DNA of 64,000 bases, taken from contig JANVCC010000153.1 in assembly GCA_025345505.1 (NCBI GenBank), positions 1,547,911 to 1,611,910 of the forward strand, in the 5' to 3' direction. Shown here piece by piece: positions 1 to 11,940 of the stretch (position 1 is the stretch's first letter; the number at the start of each line of letters is the position of its first letter). Source of the DNA: Todiramphus chloris collaris. Its lineage: Eukaryota; Chordata; Aves; Coraciiformes; Alcedinidae. The notes under the pieces were generated by a model. The model searched no databases, was not told where the DNA came from, and was given only the letters and a program-made list of their open reading frames with translations. The position numbers were made by a program, and so were the translations under genes.

Positions 1-1734
1 CCCTTACCTAAACTCTCGCTAGCCCCTACTGAAAGCCTACATGTCCAGGAAGGTATTGATAGGCTTTTCCTTAAGCAGCCCCGATGATACTCAACCCTCC
101 TGTTCCCAGAAAGAGCCCAATGCCTTTTACAGCCCCTGTACATCATAATCACTCCCCTGCTTTTGAAATGCAGCCACCCCTGGGGTGGAGTGCAGCCACC
201 AGTTAACAGCACACAACAGGAAGCAAACAGCATTGTATCTGATCGTAACTACCCGGGGGAATGTCGGCAGGCAGAGCAAAGAAGCTGAGATCTGGCCCTG
301 GGGCTCTGAGGTTAGGAGTTTGCCTCTTGAGAAAGCTGCAGCCGATTTCTTTAATGACTCCCCGAGATTAGGGCACTGGGTTTACATTTCCTGCCCCTAA
401 CTTCAGGCACCGAGTTCAATCTTGACGCAGATGGAGAAGAGCCACCTCGTGAATCACATCCTGCCACCTCCTAACTTATGGGACTGTCCTTCCATTACTA
501 AGCCGACCTGACCCGGTTGAGCTCTGAAGAGCTCCCCAGGTTGTAGCCGGAGGCAGTGGTGGCTGCAGGAATGGAGAAGGAGTGTATCGAGATACAGATA
601 AGCAGAAGGAAAGCATGCACTTGTAATGGAAATGAGGGGTTATTAAGGTGCCATATAAAAATGCAAGAGACTTAGCAAAGATAACAGGAAAGTGCAGTAT
701 ATTTGTCAGGTCCCCTCATTCCTCTCTGGGTGGTTCTGGTAGCAGGAAACAAGCAGCTCGTTATGACTTGAAGAGAGCTTCTGGAAAGTCATCTGGCAAA
801 AGAAGGTTAATAGGGACTAATACCTCATGGGGATGTTGCCTTAAGAGCATTTTAACCACTTTGTTCTCAGTGAAGCACAAGTCACCAAAGCTCTGGCTTC
901 AGCTTGTCTAATTCCTGCCTGCTCCCAAGTTTCCCTGCAGGGCTTAGAGACTTGGATGGCTGGTACCTCAAGGTGTCCTGTTCTGGATCCTTTTTGGGGC
1001 TTGGCTATCAGTGAAAAAGGTGCTGTGATTTACAGCGGGTCTTTAGGGATGCTTTGTAGCTGCCCTCTAATGCAGAGGTCTCCAAGTCATGGTCACTTCT
1101 GGAAATTGTTTCCTAAGGAGCCCAGTCTGTGAAGCTGAGAGGCTGAATGTCCCATGTGGAACACCTCCGGCCACCCTGCCTCAGCAGCAGAAGCATCCTG
1201 GGAGGAAAAACCACACAGCTGAGAGGTATCAATAGCAGCCTGCAATGCTAAATGCTGCAGAATCATGGGCAGAAGTTGTTTGCACTGAACAGAGGGTCTT
1301 TAATTCATGGGATGAGGAAGGGAAATAAATAACCACATAAATAGCTCAGTTGTCTAGTTTATGAAACGTGCTCCTATGTACATCTCTCTCTTATGACCAG
1401 ACAGTGACTTATTTTTGCTAAAGCCTTCTCTGAATGGCTAAATTATTAACCCCAGGCAAGGTAGATATGCGAGGGGAAGAAATACAACAATATAGAAAGA
1501 TGAATATAATGGTTTATTTTGGTCTTTAAGAGCTACAGTTCCCTTTTACCACCTTCATGCCATAGTACAGAGTCCTGTTGTTCCTACTCTAAATCTTTCT
1601 TTCTTCCCTGCACAGTGGTATCAGCAGGTTCCTGGGACAGGGCAATGCATCTAACCCTCAGATGTGTTTGGAGCTGAATTTGGAAGTTTTGTGTCCCGAA
1701 TCACAACTGGGAGAAAGCAGTGAGTTCTGTGCAG

Positions 1735-2006
1735 AGAAAGAGAGAGAGGGACGTAAGAGAAACAAGTGAGAAAGCAAGTCAAAGCAAGCAAAGCAAGAAA
1801 AGAAATAAAAGCAAGAAGAGAAAGAAAAGCCAGAAAGTGAGAAAGAAAGAAAGAAGAGAGAAAGGGAAGGAAGGAAGGAAGGAAGGAAGGAAGGAAGGAA
1901 GGAAGGAAGGAAGGAAGGAAGGAAGGAAGGAAGGAAGGAAGGAAGGAAGNNNNNNNNNNAAGGAAGGAAGGAAGGAAGGAAGGAAGGAAGGAAGGAAGGA
2001 AGGAAG
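1735..2006 (+). repeat. Purine-rich tract with (GGAA)n microsatellite and 10-N gap
   Basis: Positions 1735-1864 are almost pure A/G, and about 1865-2006 is a (GGAA)n array. Ten N bases at 1950-1959 interrupt it, so the array length is not resolved by the assembly. The two long open frames across it (Lys-Glu-Gly-Arg-rich and Ser-Phe-Leu-Pro repeats) are products of the microsatellite, not genes. Confidence 0.97.
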
Positions 2007-2729
2007 TCAGTCTTCCTTGAGGTGGTTCTGGGCTGTACATCTTGTGAGGGAGGAAGCAGAACTCAGGAGATGGAGAACAGATAACTAAACAGTAGAGATG
2101 GACTCTGCTCTAAGGGTTTTCCACCAAACATACCACTTTTCTAGATGGTCCTCCTGAAGGTATGGACCTTTGCAAAGAGAACCTTGATGTCTCCAGGACA
2201 GCTACTGACTCTGCTCTGTGAAGACAAACTTCCCATGCTAAGACATGACAATGAAGGGAAGAATTCTCACATCTTAGACACTCCTCCAAGCCATCGTTGT
2301 CTGCTCTTGAAAAGAGGATCCTACTCCCCGTTTCATGCTAGGAAAGGCACTGCAGTGGTGCGAAATTCTGACACCGCAGACATTTTGAGTGCTTTTGGGA
2401 GAGTCACTTAGCAAAAGCCGGGGTAAAATGGAGGAAATACCATATCTGCTTAGGAGGACTGTGGGGAGGAGACATCCTGTTTTCTTTGAGCTTTGTTTTT
2501 CAAAGCTGAAAGACAAGAGAAAACTACCTGTTGTGTCAGATACTTCAGACACCCAGACACCCTCTTGAGGGGTGGAAGGTGTAAAGTCTTTCCAACATTT
2601 TTCTGGTAGGTCATGTACCCAGGGAGTGTGAGAAAGGGTTTCAATTCCCTCCTTGGCTCGAGGGGATACAAACCCACAGCTGTCATGTTGGGATTTGCAC
2701 AACAGTTGACACTGCATTGACTCTGGATT

Positions 2730-2760
2730 AAAAAAAAAAAAAAGGGGAAAAAAAAAAAAG
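2730..2760 (+). repeat. Poly-A tract split by GGGG
   Basis: Two A runs of 12-13 bases are separated by GGGG. This is low-complexity sequence. Confidence 0.9.
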
Positions 2761-3094
2761 GAATAAATCTAAATAAACCCCAAGAACTGAGAAACTAGAA
2801 ATAAAACTGGGGGGCAGACTGGTAACACAGCCAGCACAACACTGCCTCTTACACTGGGGGCCTGTCCTAACAGCTCAATTTTGACCCTGATTACTGTGGT
2901 CTTGCAAGTTACACATCATGGAGATTGCAGTGGAAGGACTTGTCCAGTGAAAGAAGGCGGTGAGGAATTTGTGAAGTGAGCTTTGGAAGCCCAGTCTTTG
3001 ACTCAGATGAGATGACTTTTGGTTTTGACTGTAGTAGAAAGAGGACTTCTCATCTGCTATCAGCACACTGTGGTTTTCTCCTTGAACCCATCAA

Positions 3095-3182
3095 GAGAGC
3101 CACCTTACTTAGATGTGGGAGGAGAGCTACCTTACTTAGATATGGGAGGAGAGCTACCTTACTTAGATATGGGAGGAGAGCT
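3095..3182 (+). repeat. 27-bp tandem repeat, about 3.3 copies
   Basis: The unit starts GAGAGCTACC and ends ATATGGGAG. Copies lie at 3095-3121, 3122-3148 and 3149-3175, with a partial fourth to 3182. Copies 2 and 3 are identical and copy 1 differs at two positions. Because 27 is a multiple of 3, an overlapping open frame shows a nine-residue repeat (GELPYLDMG), which I do not consider coding. Confidence 0.95.
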
Positions 3183-3844
3183 GTGCTCTTTCCTTGTGGG
3201 AAGGGTCACCCATAAACACCTCCATGGTGAAACCTCAATGAATGAAAGCCCATATTGCACCACTTTGGATGAAAAAGAAGGATGCCAGAAAAGAGTAATA
3301 CCAAGTCCTCCTCACCACAGATGAAGGAGCTGAAGCACTGGTGGTGTAAAGTCAGTGACTGCTCCTTATTTGCAACTACGCTGAAGCCAAGGCTGGAGGA
3401 AGGCCTCAGCTCTGAAGGGTACCTCTCAGAGCTACCTTGAGCCAAAGCCTCATCAATTCTTAAGTAGACGGTGATCCCCAGGAGAAGTGGGTTTCTTTAG
3501 GCTCATGCCAATAGCTTTCCAGGCGCAGCTACTTTCCAAATAGCAGAAGAGAAATCCAGTGGGACTGGTGAGTTAGAGCTCACAGAACATATGCAGACAT
3601 CAGTGTTGGCTTCTACTGTCATGAACAGTGTTGCCTGCTGCCTCTGAAATCTGTGTGCAGGATAAGCAAGGACCTCCTGCAGCAATGCAGCCTTCCTTGT
3701 CCCAGATACCAGCAGAAGATACTCCAGTCCCTCAGCCCAGCTGACCTCTGTGCTAATCTTGCCAACCAGCAGATCCCTCAGAGCCAAGAATCGAGGGTTC
3801 AGGATGTGGGGATGATGTCCTCCACCCTATGGTGTTTTGTGCAC

Positions 3845-4173
3845 TAGAGAGGGCTTACAAGAAAGATGGGGACAGAGATTTTTAGCATGGCCTGTTGTGA
3901 TAGGACAAGGGGTGATGGTTTTAAATTAAAAGAGGAGAGGTTTAGATTAGATAGAAGGAAGAAAATTTTTACAGTGAGGGTGGTGAGACCCTGGCCCATG
4001 TTGCCCAGAGAGATGGTCGCTGCCCCATCCCTGGAACCATTGCAGGTGAGGTTGGCCGGGGCTCTGAGCACCCTGCTCTAGTTGCAGATGTCTCTGCTCC
4101 CTGCAGGGGAGTTGGACTTGATGAGCTTTAAAGGTCCCTTCCAACCCAAACCATTCTATGATCCTATGGTTAT
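3845..4173 (+). mobile_element. CR1 LINE 3' fragment
   Basis: The sequence matches the CR1 3' untranslated region from memory: TGATAGGACAAGGGGTGATG, then GTTGCCCAGAGAGATGG, then AGGTCCCTTCCAACCC and an ATTCTATGATCCTATGG tail. It is 5'-truncated, as is usual for CR1. Confidence 0.95.
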
Positions 4174-5299
4174 AAGAAAGGAAGGGTCACAGCCCAGGAC
4201 ATATTTCTCCCCAGGGAAAGGAGGAGTTAAGGTAGGGGAAAAAAAAAGTTTAGAAGTTGTTGTTTTTTTCTTTTATGGTCGCAAAGAAGGAAATAGTTTG
4301 CCAATCAGAGCTATTAAATATTGGCACCTCACCAGGTGAAGGCAGAGAACAGGGAACCCCTTGGCACACGCAGGCTGACGTATCCATCCACGCTGCAGAG
4401 ACAGTGCCCAAGTGCTGGAGGGAAACAAGTGTTGTTCCCATCGTAGAGGAGGAGGAGGATCACAGAGGTGTCACGGCTGCTGTGAGCCTGACATTGCTTG
4501 TGGCAAAAATACTGGGAACGTTGGAAACAAAATATTGGCTCTCGCAGCCTTGGAGGCAGATGAGCTTCAGTTTCACCACATTCCTCTTGATTGTAGCAAT
4601 AGAGGATCCCATCTCAGATAAACCAACTGAAAGGGTTTTACAAAAGCTATCTGGCTCAGCCTCAAGCTTCCTTCAGTTCCTCTCTGGAGAGGCTCCTGTT
4701 TCCAGTGTTCATATTTCCCCTGACCCATCCTTGCCAACCTCAACATGCTGGTCTCTTGCAACAGCATCTCCTGGTCTGGCACCAAAGGCTCTTCAGTTAC
4801 CTTCTTACCCCTTAAAAGGGGAACCTTGTACCATGCTTACTATTTGCTTTCAAAGATGCACCTTTCACACATTAGGAAAGGTCGAAAGGAGCAAGCTGCA
4901 GCCTTGGATGGTCTCAACACAAGGACTGTAAAAGGAGGGGACAAGTCAGGCTTCCCGCTGAGAGGGTGAATCAAGCCACAGAGCTCATTCACAAACTGGA
5001 CAGCACATGCTGTATTCATACAAAGTATATTGGAAAATGCTTTCTGAAGTCAAAGCTTTAAGAAGAGATCCTGAGCTTCTTTAAAGGTTTCATTTCTTTA
5101 CTTGTTGTCACTCCCAAGTCTAAACATCAAGGCCTGACCCTGATTTTTAGCTTGCTCACAGCATTAGCAGTCAGGAAATCCTTGTTGTTACTCTGAGAAG
5201 ACTCTGGAGGCCTTAGGATGATCAGACTAGTGACTGCCTCATCCAGTGGGCTACAAATGCTTCACAAAGTCCCTCTCTGGACACGAATGACTCTGGAAT

Positions 5300-5340
5300 T
5301 ATGCCTCAGTTTCCCCATCTGCAAAAGTTCATTCAGATGG
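5300..5340 (+). mobile_element. Possible MIR SINE core fragment
   Basis: TGCCTCAGTTTCCCCATCTG followed by CAAAA is the characteristic MIR-core word, read on the plus strand. The flanks are too diverged to set limits. Confidence 0.45.
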
Positions 5341-5394
5341 TGATCACTATTGACAGACTCCACAGACTACTTCTGGCATACAGTCCATATAGGG

Positions 5395-5631
5395 CAGAGA
5401 CAGAAAGCACAACTTCCAATTGGACACAAGAGGAAGACTTTTCACACTGAGAACAATGAGCCACTGGAATAATCTCCCCAGGGAAGTGGTGGAATCCTCA
5501 GCACTGGACACTTGTAAGATGCAGCTGGAGAGGGTGCTGGGCCATCTTGCCTAGACCATGCTTTTGCCAAGAAAGGCTGGACCAAAAGATCCTCAAGGTC
5601 ACTTCCAACCTGGGATTCTATGATCCTATAG
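5395..5631 (+). mobile_element. Diverged CR1 LINE 3' fragment
   Basis: It contains CACTGAGAACAATGAG, GGAATAATCTCCCCAGGGAA, a TCACTTCCAACCTGGG motif and the ATTCTATGATCCTATAG tail. It differs from the 3845 copy and probably belongs to an older CR1 subfamily. Confidence 0.88.
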
Positions 5632-6479
5632 CCTGAACCTTGAGCATCCTTTCAGCCTGCAACATTACAGAAAAGAGGGGCAAAAGGAAGGACCTTTCTC
5701 TTCACCCAGTACTGAGTGATGCTTTATTATCCTGGGAGCGGTGCTTATGCTTGGATCACCCTTTCCAAAGGGCCTTCCATGAGAACATCAGTACCTTGAA
5801 CTGTCTTTGTGCTGAGCTGTGCAGACATGACTACATTCTTACCAGCACATCATCTGGGCTTGTAGCCATTATAGGTCTTGGCAGTAGCTCCAGGACTTTC
5901 CAAAACAGCTCTGCATTGCACAGAGAAAACGTGTCCAGAACTATATAAATCTCCATCAATCTCATCCAGAAGAGCATGAGTACATGGGATCCTTTGGACA
6001 AAGACAGAGCCTAAATGATTGCCTGGGATCCCTTGGGTGCAGAAGGATCACTAAGTCCATCCCTCAAAGATCTGTTTGTAGGACATCTCAGTGTAGATGT
6101 CTTGACTGATTTAGAGCCACGGACCAGTGAAACCCAAACACCTGCTGCTGCTGTCTGGTGTGTAGGCTTGTCTCAGGTCCCTTAGTCTTCAGCAGCATCT
6201 CCCACGTGGGTTCACCCCTAAATCTGGGGAAGCCCACTTTGCAAGTGGGGGCTGCAAGTCATCAAGGCTTTCAAGTCTAACCCTGAAATGGGGTGGAGGT
6301 GGCTCCAAGAGCAGATGCAGCAGTGAGAGAAATGCACTTTCGGAGCACTCACATTGCAAAGTGATGGCATCAAGGAGCTGCCCTGCGGCTCCATGCTGGG
6401 CTCTGCGTGACACCACAGCCTTCTTCATGGAGAGCCATGCCAACGCCATGCCCAGCTGATTCTGCACTGCTTCTCACCA

Positions 6480-6700
6480 AAATCCAGCTCCAGGATTTGT
6501 TTGACTTTTTTATCCTTTTAAAAACCAGGTCCCTAAATGCAAAGACTTATGCAAATGCGAAGCATAATAACAAGACGCTAACCACACTTTTGCATATCTT
6601 AAAGGAAAGGTTAGGTTTGGGTCCCATCTGTGTTTTGAACCAAGTTCTGATTGAGTTCTTGTTTCCTCTGAACCAGCGTGCTAGTGTCAACACATCCCTG
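6480..6700. promoter_or_regulatory. Candidate regulatory element with octamer cluster
   Basis: The words ATGCAAAG (6537-6544), ATGCAAAT (6549-6556, a perfect POU octamer core) and TTGCATAT (6590-6597) fall within about 60 bp. The segment is repeat-free and not obviously decayed. A regulatory role is an inference from motif clustering only. Confidence 0.3.
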
Positions 6701-7324
6701 GGAAGATGAAAGGCCCTAAAAAGACATTTGATCAGATTAGCTGTGATTCAGATCATTGGAGGGAAATTATTAAATGGGCAATTCCTGCCAGGGAACATGA
6801 AGGTGATACAGATCAGAGAGAAAGTTGGATTGAAGGAGGTTGGATTAACACATCTTGTAAAATCCTGAAGGCCAAGTTCCCCCAAAACATCTTAGTGATG
6901 GTTTTGCTGTTTTGTTGTTTGTGTTGGTTTGGTTTTTCTTTTTTTTTCTTTTTTTCTTTAGTTTTTCCTTTGCTGGTTGCTTATGGTTATCGCTGCATCC
7001 AGCACAACAGAGCTGCAGCCTCCAGCACAGTGCTCACACTTCCAAACCTTTCCAGCTCTACCTAAAACAGGTAGATCCAGATTGTCAGACACCAGAGCAG
7101 CCCAGGAGCCTCGTGCACAGTTGCTGGGAGTGAGGCCGGTGCTCCCTGCCACCCTCCGAGCTCTCATGTTAGCAGAGGGTGGGTAGAAAGGCTGGAATGC
7201 TCTCGCTAATTAGCTACTGTCAAAATAACCCCAGGTGATCGCAGGTAACCAGACCCCCAAGATAGGCAAAACAGCAGGACAGTCTGATATCAGTAACCCA
7301 AGTCTGATACCTGCAAAGCAAACA

Positions 7325-7370
7325 ACCCTCTATCTCTCTCTCCATCGCCCTATCTCTCTGTCGATCTAAT
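7325..7370 (+). repeat. CT-rich low-complexity tract
   Basis: A TCTATCTCTCTCTCC-type pyrimidine run with degenerate TATC units. Confidence 0.8.
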
Positions 7371-7479
7371 CATTACCATGTATGTCTCCCTACCTACTCT
7401 GCTTAATGCAAGCACGTTTTATATGGCTTTCTGTTGGCTTGGTCATGTGTGAAACACTCGGCATCTGATCCCCCCTTCT

Positions 7480-8420
7480 CCCACCGTCCCCTAAATGCTG
7501 CCTTCTGAATATTTCATCGCCGTCTCGAGTCCTGAGGCTGCACAGTCCTCTCAGCCCTTCGAACTGCCCCAAATTACCCCGACCCCTCGTCTCCCCAATG
7601 GCCTGATGTCCCGGGGAGGCTCTAGACAAAAGGAAGCTGTGTGCCAATTGGGGGTTATTAGCAGAGATACAGCGTGCTCATTGTGGCGGGACTGAGCCCT
7701 TAATGAAAGGGGAAGGCGGAAAAGGAGCGGGGAAAGACTGGGGTGAAATTCTCTGGGGCGCGTTCCAGGTTAAAGGATCATTGGGGTCCCTTTTGGCGTC
7801 AAAATAAAACAGTCAAGGAGAAAACGGCAAGCCCCGAAGAGAGATATGCAAAACAGCCCCGTTGGTCAATAGGATGCGAGGGGAAAAAAAAATAAAATAA
7901 AAATAAAAAAATTATAGAATTGTATTCTGTTATCAGAAGCAACGTGGTCGAACAAAAGGATCGCCTTCGCCCACCTGAGAATGGAATGTGAGGCTCCATT
8001 TCGCTGCTCTGATCGTATTTGACAGCCCCCCTCGAGACTGCCTGGTTGGTATGGCAAATCGTCCTTATTACCTGCTGGGGTGAATGAATCCCCCTTTGTG
8101 CTGGCACTGTCACGCTGCATTAGGTTGACAATAGCCCGAGATATTTTATATGAAATTTGCCCTCACTTGTGATTAGCCAGCACCAACTAAGTCATAGCAA
8201 CCTAGAACTATGCATTGGCCGGGCCCCGTTGTCGGCCGAAAGGGAAATCCCTATTCAAATGGTTTAATAAAACAATCTAAAGGGCGTGTGAATCGTGAAA
8301 AGCATTTTCACTTTTCTCTTTAGCTTAATCTCATGGTCGCTGGGATATTGTGCTCTGAGCAGACCCCAGCAGGGTGTGGGCTAAGGTCCCCCATCAACTT
8401 CTTTTACAGCCTCCTTTTCT
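7480..8420. promoter_or_regulatory. Candidate conserved non-coding element (WNT3A intron 2)
   Basis: This block is unlike its flanks. It is unique, balanced in base composition, richer in CpG and free of recognisable repeats. It carries many developmental-factor-like words: a POU-like ATGCAAAA near 7847, GTGATTAG near 8167, TTCAAATGG near 8254 and an exact dyad at 8295-8311 (GTGAAAA-GCA-TTTTCAC). No open frame on either strand resembles a known protein. Conservation and enhancer function are inferred from appearance and from the location in a developmental signalling gene. Confidence 0.4.
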
Positions 8421-8616
8421 GCGAGTTAATGATATACCGGTGTGATTGCCTCCCGCAGCAAGAAGAAACACGCATTTGATGAAAAGGATGGACCTCCTAA
8501 CACATCCTAAATGGCAACAATTTCTCATCCAAAGGTCACAGGTCATAACCTGGATTTTGAATCACCACCCAGATCTTTTTCAAAGCCCTGCTAAAGCTGG
8601 GGGATTCTGCAAGGCT

Positions 8617-8657
8617 GTTTTACACACAGACACATACGCGCACACACACAGACACCG
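8617..8657 (+). repeat. Degenerate (CA)n microsatellite
   Basis: ACACACAGACACATACGCGC and further CA units. Confidence 0.85.
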
Positions 8658-9664
8658 CGTTATCTCCAGAGGTTCCTGCTCTGCTTGAGTCCTGAGTTTA
8701 GTGTTTGGAAACAATTGGATTTTCCCCTGGCTTTGGGCTACAGTTTGCTGCCTTTCACGTCCTCTCAACCCTGGGTTGTGATGCAGGGAAAAGCACAAGA
8801 CAGAGGTGGGCGACACAGGGATGTGTTGTGTCTCTACAAGGCACCTCCTGAGCAACCCCAGAGGGTCACCCAGAACTCAGCAGCACCCGGGGTACAAGCA
8901 AAACTCTCGGTTGAATCAGCAGCTGCTCGTTCATCCAAACCCACCGGCTTCCCAGCCCCAAGCATCACCTCCAGCAAGGCTTCGAGGTCTCAAAACTCTC
9001 CCCCACGTGCTTGCAGGTGTGGAAAAGCTCCCCCAGTGCTGACCCCTCGATAAGCAAGATCTCCCACGCACAGGCAAGATGCAAGCACAGAGATCTGGCT
9101 ATGGAGCGTGGGGTGGAAGGAGGGGGAAGGAGATGCTTAGGGCTCCCCTTTTGCATTTTTGCTCCTCTTCCTCAGTGGGGCTGGGAAGCAGAGGAAGGCA
9201 GCGGGTGCAGGGTGTCCACAAGGATAGCTGAATGCTGGGTGCTCATCCTAACATTTACCTGAACAGAGGAACGCTTTGTGTCTGCAAAACGAGGCTGGAA
9301 ATCCCCGGGGAAACAAGCTCTCTCATGAACCTCCCGCGGCCGAGCTTCCAAGCACAAACGAGAGGTGAAGGGGAAAGCAGCACAGGAACCTGTTTTGTTT
9401 CCTCCACTTTTTTATCCTCTTCTGTATTTCCCTCCCCTTCCCACCACAAAGCCTAGGGCCAGGTTGGGGAGTGTGTGGGGGTTCCTCTGTTGGTTATACG
9501 TCAATGTTTTTCAGAGCTCAGCAAGAGGAGCAGGGCTGCAGGGAGGATGAGCAATGAAAGGAGCCCAGGCTCTTATGAGGGACCCTTTTGGCTTTCGAAA
9601 TCCATGTTAGCCTCTCCTAAAAGGTGTTCACACGAGCTGCGGTGTGTTTCCACTGCAGCTCTCC

Positions 9665-9788
9665 ACATAATTGTAAGCTATCTGGGGCAAGGAGTGATTT
9701 TGTTATTATATGCTTGTAACAGTATTTAGTACAATGGGGCCCTGATCTCTGCTTGGGGCCTCCGAGTCTACTGTAATACAAATAATTA
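9665..9788 (+). mobile_element. Ancient amniote SINE 3' tail (MIR1_Amn-like)
   Basis: The words TTGTAAGCTATCTGGGGCA, GTACAATGGGGCCCTGATCT, TTGGGGCCTCCGAG and TACTGTAATACAAATAATTA follow, in order, the 3' tail of a SINE family shared across amniotes. The name MIR1_Amn is from memory. The copy is well preserved for an element this old. Confidence 0.65.
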
Positions 9789-9942
9789 ACCATAATAGAG
9801 CTGGGAAAAGATCTTAATAAAACCATGGAATCAATTTGAGGCAATTAAGCAATTTTTTGGCTTGCAGAAGTTTTTGCTTTACAGGCTCAATTTAGAGAAG
9901 GGAGGGGGTTTTGGGTGGTGGGAGAACTGCAGGGAACTACTC

Positions 9943-10000
9943 ACCCCCCCACCACCACCCCTCCACCCCACAGCAGGGCAATCTTTTTTTTTTTTTTTTA
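9943..10000 (+). repeat. C-rich then T-rich low-complexity tract
   Basis: Runs of C with CCA units (9943-9970) are followed by a poly-T run (about 9984-9999). The minus strand of the C-rich part could form a G-quadruplex. Confidence 0.85.
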
Positions 10001-10104
10001 ATTTATCTTCCTTGTGGGTTTCAATTTCACCCATCTGGGGAGGCAGAAAAATTGTATGTGGCTCCCAAAGCACAAAAGCCACTTTTTATAAATAGCTCAT
10101 GAGA

Positions 10105-10240
10105 GGAAGCATGGTTTGGAAGCTGGATCTGTGGTTCGTGAGGGAGAAGGGGCTCAGTCCTAAGCAACATGACTTAGGACCAGCTCATCTGCTCTGCCTC
10201 TGCCCCAGTTGCCCACCTATGAAATGGAGAGCAATCATTA
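10105..10240 (+). mobile_element. Possible MIR-like SINE remnant
   Basis: GCCCCAGTTGCCCACCTATG then AAATGGAGAGCAATCATTA resembles the MIR core (CCTCAGTTTCCTCATCTGTAA-type) in order, with a weak upstream tRNA-related part. This is low confidence. Confidence 0.3.
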
Positions 10241-10329
10241 ACTTCCTGCTTTCTAATCCCAAGCACTTGAGGACACAGCTAGTTGCTAAAGCAATAGTGA
10301 TTCTAAACAGACAATTATTTAGAGAGGAG

Positions 10330-10480
10330 TAGGAAAATTTCAAAGCCCTGGACACAGACTGAATGATTTACAAGCAATTATAAGTCAGCAGATAAGCTTC
10401 GGATGACAGATATTCTGATTACAGTTGAAGCTCTGGTATAATTGGCAAGCGGAAAAGGGAGCTAAATATATTGAACACTT
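10330..10480. promoter_or_regulatory. Candidate conserved non-coding element
   Basis: A repeat-free stretch dense in homeodomain-like words (GATTTACAAG, CAATTATAAG, CTGATTACAG, ATAATTGG). Function is inferred from composition only. Confidence 0.25.
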
Positions 10481-11594
10481 GTCTACAGTTGTATTCAGTT
10501 CCATACCTGTCCATCACGGAGGAAGTGCATGTGAGGACATTACAGCATCTTCGAAGGGTGGGCAAAACTGACAAATCTACTGGCTCACCGCGATGAAATG
10601 GTAACCCTGAGAATGGAACTACAGCATCTTTTTCTGATGGAAAGAGCTACACCGTCCATGAACACATCTGCTGGCCATGCGAGTACAGACCTCAAACTTA
10701 GTCACACATAGTTCTTATATGGCCAAGACTTTGAAGGAACTCTTATCACCAACAGGCATGTTCAAAGAGACATTCTCTTAAATCTTTCAGTCCCAGGAAG
10801 ACACAATCTGAATAATCACAGAAGAAAAAGTGAATAAATAAACAAATTGTGCATTGGCAATATGGCTAGGACAAGTCTATGAACTGGTGATCAGCCTGGT
10901 GTTGGCCCCAGATGTGAAGAAATGAGTCCTAGAGGAGAAGGATCTGCACGACAGTGCTTTCTGTGTAGACCTCACCCTCTACTACATGTAAGTCCTAATA
11001 ATGTTTTTGGTTTAGCTACCATGAAGGGTTAGCCTGTCATCCTGCCAGACTGAAAATGTCATCAGCTTGACTTGGGAAGCTGAGAAAAAACATGCAAGGG
11101 GTATACTTGGCTAAGAGACCACCTGGCAACCTATCACACCCAGAATATGACAAAGAGCTTGAGTTCTTGGTAAATATAAGACCATAGAAATTAACTACGT
11201 GGTATTTTTCCATCAGCTTAACTGCCAAGTGAAAGATAAGTGTTAAATAATAGTAATAATAATATCAACAAATAAATAGCCATAAGTTCTATCTACTTGT
11301 GATTTAAAACAGCGGTGCTCACACACAAAAACTGTCTATGTTGATCCCACCAGTGCAAGTGAGCTACTTGTCACGGACAGCTGTCCACCCACGTGCCTGT
11401 GCCCATGTTGGTGAAGCGGGTAACATTGAGTTCTCAGCCTGCAATGTGGACAAGTGGCACTTGCTCTTCCTACAGAGAAGAGAAGCCAGCTCAAAGAGTG
11501 AGCTGTCTTCAACTAGAACATCCAACCTGGGTCAGGAGAATGGTTTGGGTTTTCAAAGAGAAAGGGTTTTTGAAGGGAAGGCTATGGGAAGACC

Positions 11595-11940
11595 TTATTG
11601 CATCCTATCAGTATCTGAAGAGGGCCTACAAGAAAGCTGGGGAGGGACTCCTTGTAAGGGCTTGTAGTGATAGGATGAGGAGTAATGGCTCCAAACTGGA
11701 AGATTTAGATTAGAAATAGGAAGTTCTTCACTGTGAGAGTGGTAACACCGGCACAGGTTGCCCAGAGAAGTTGTGGATAGTCCATCACTCGATGTGTTCA
11801 AAGCCAGATTGGACGGGGCTTTGAGCAACCTGCTCTAGTAGGAGGTGTCCATTCCCATGGCAGGGGGGGGTCATAACTAAATGATCTTTAAGGTCCCTTC
11901 CAACCCAAACTATTCTAGGATACTATTCTATGATTCTGGT
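11595..11940 (+). mobile_element. CR1 LINE 3' fragment
   Basis: CR1 3'-end words occur in order: GGGCCTACAAGAAAGCTGGG, TAGTGATAGGATGAGGAG, GGTTGCCCAGAGAAG, GACGGGGCTTTGAGCAACCT, GATCTTTAAGGTCCCTTCC and ATTCTATGATTCTGG. It is 5'-truncated. Confidence 0.96.

Noticed and set aside
1651-2088. Lys/Glu-rich and Ser/Phe/Leu/Pro-rich open frames
   Set aside because: Direct translations of the GGAA microsatellite across an N gap.
4257-4931. 224-codon open frame, plus strand
   Set aside because: No similarity recognised, no splice or promoter context, and intronic position antisense to WNT3A.
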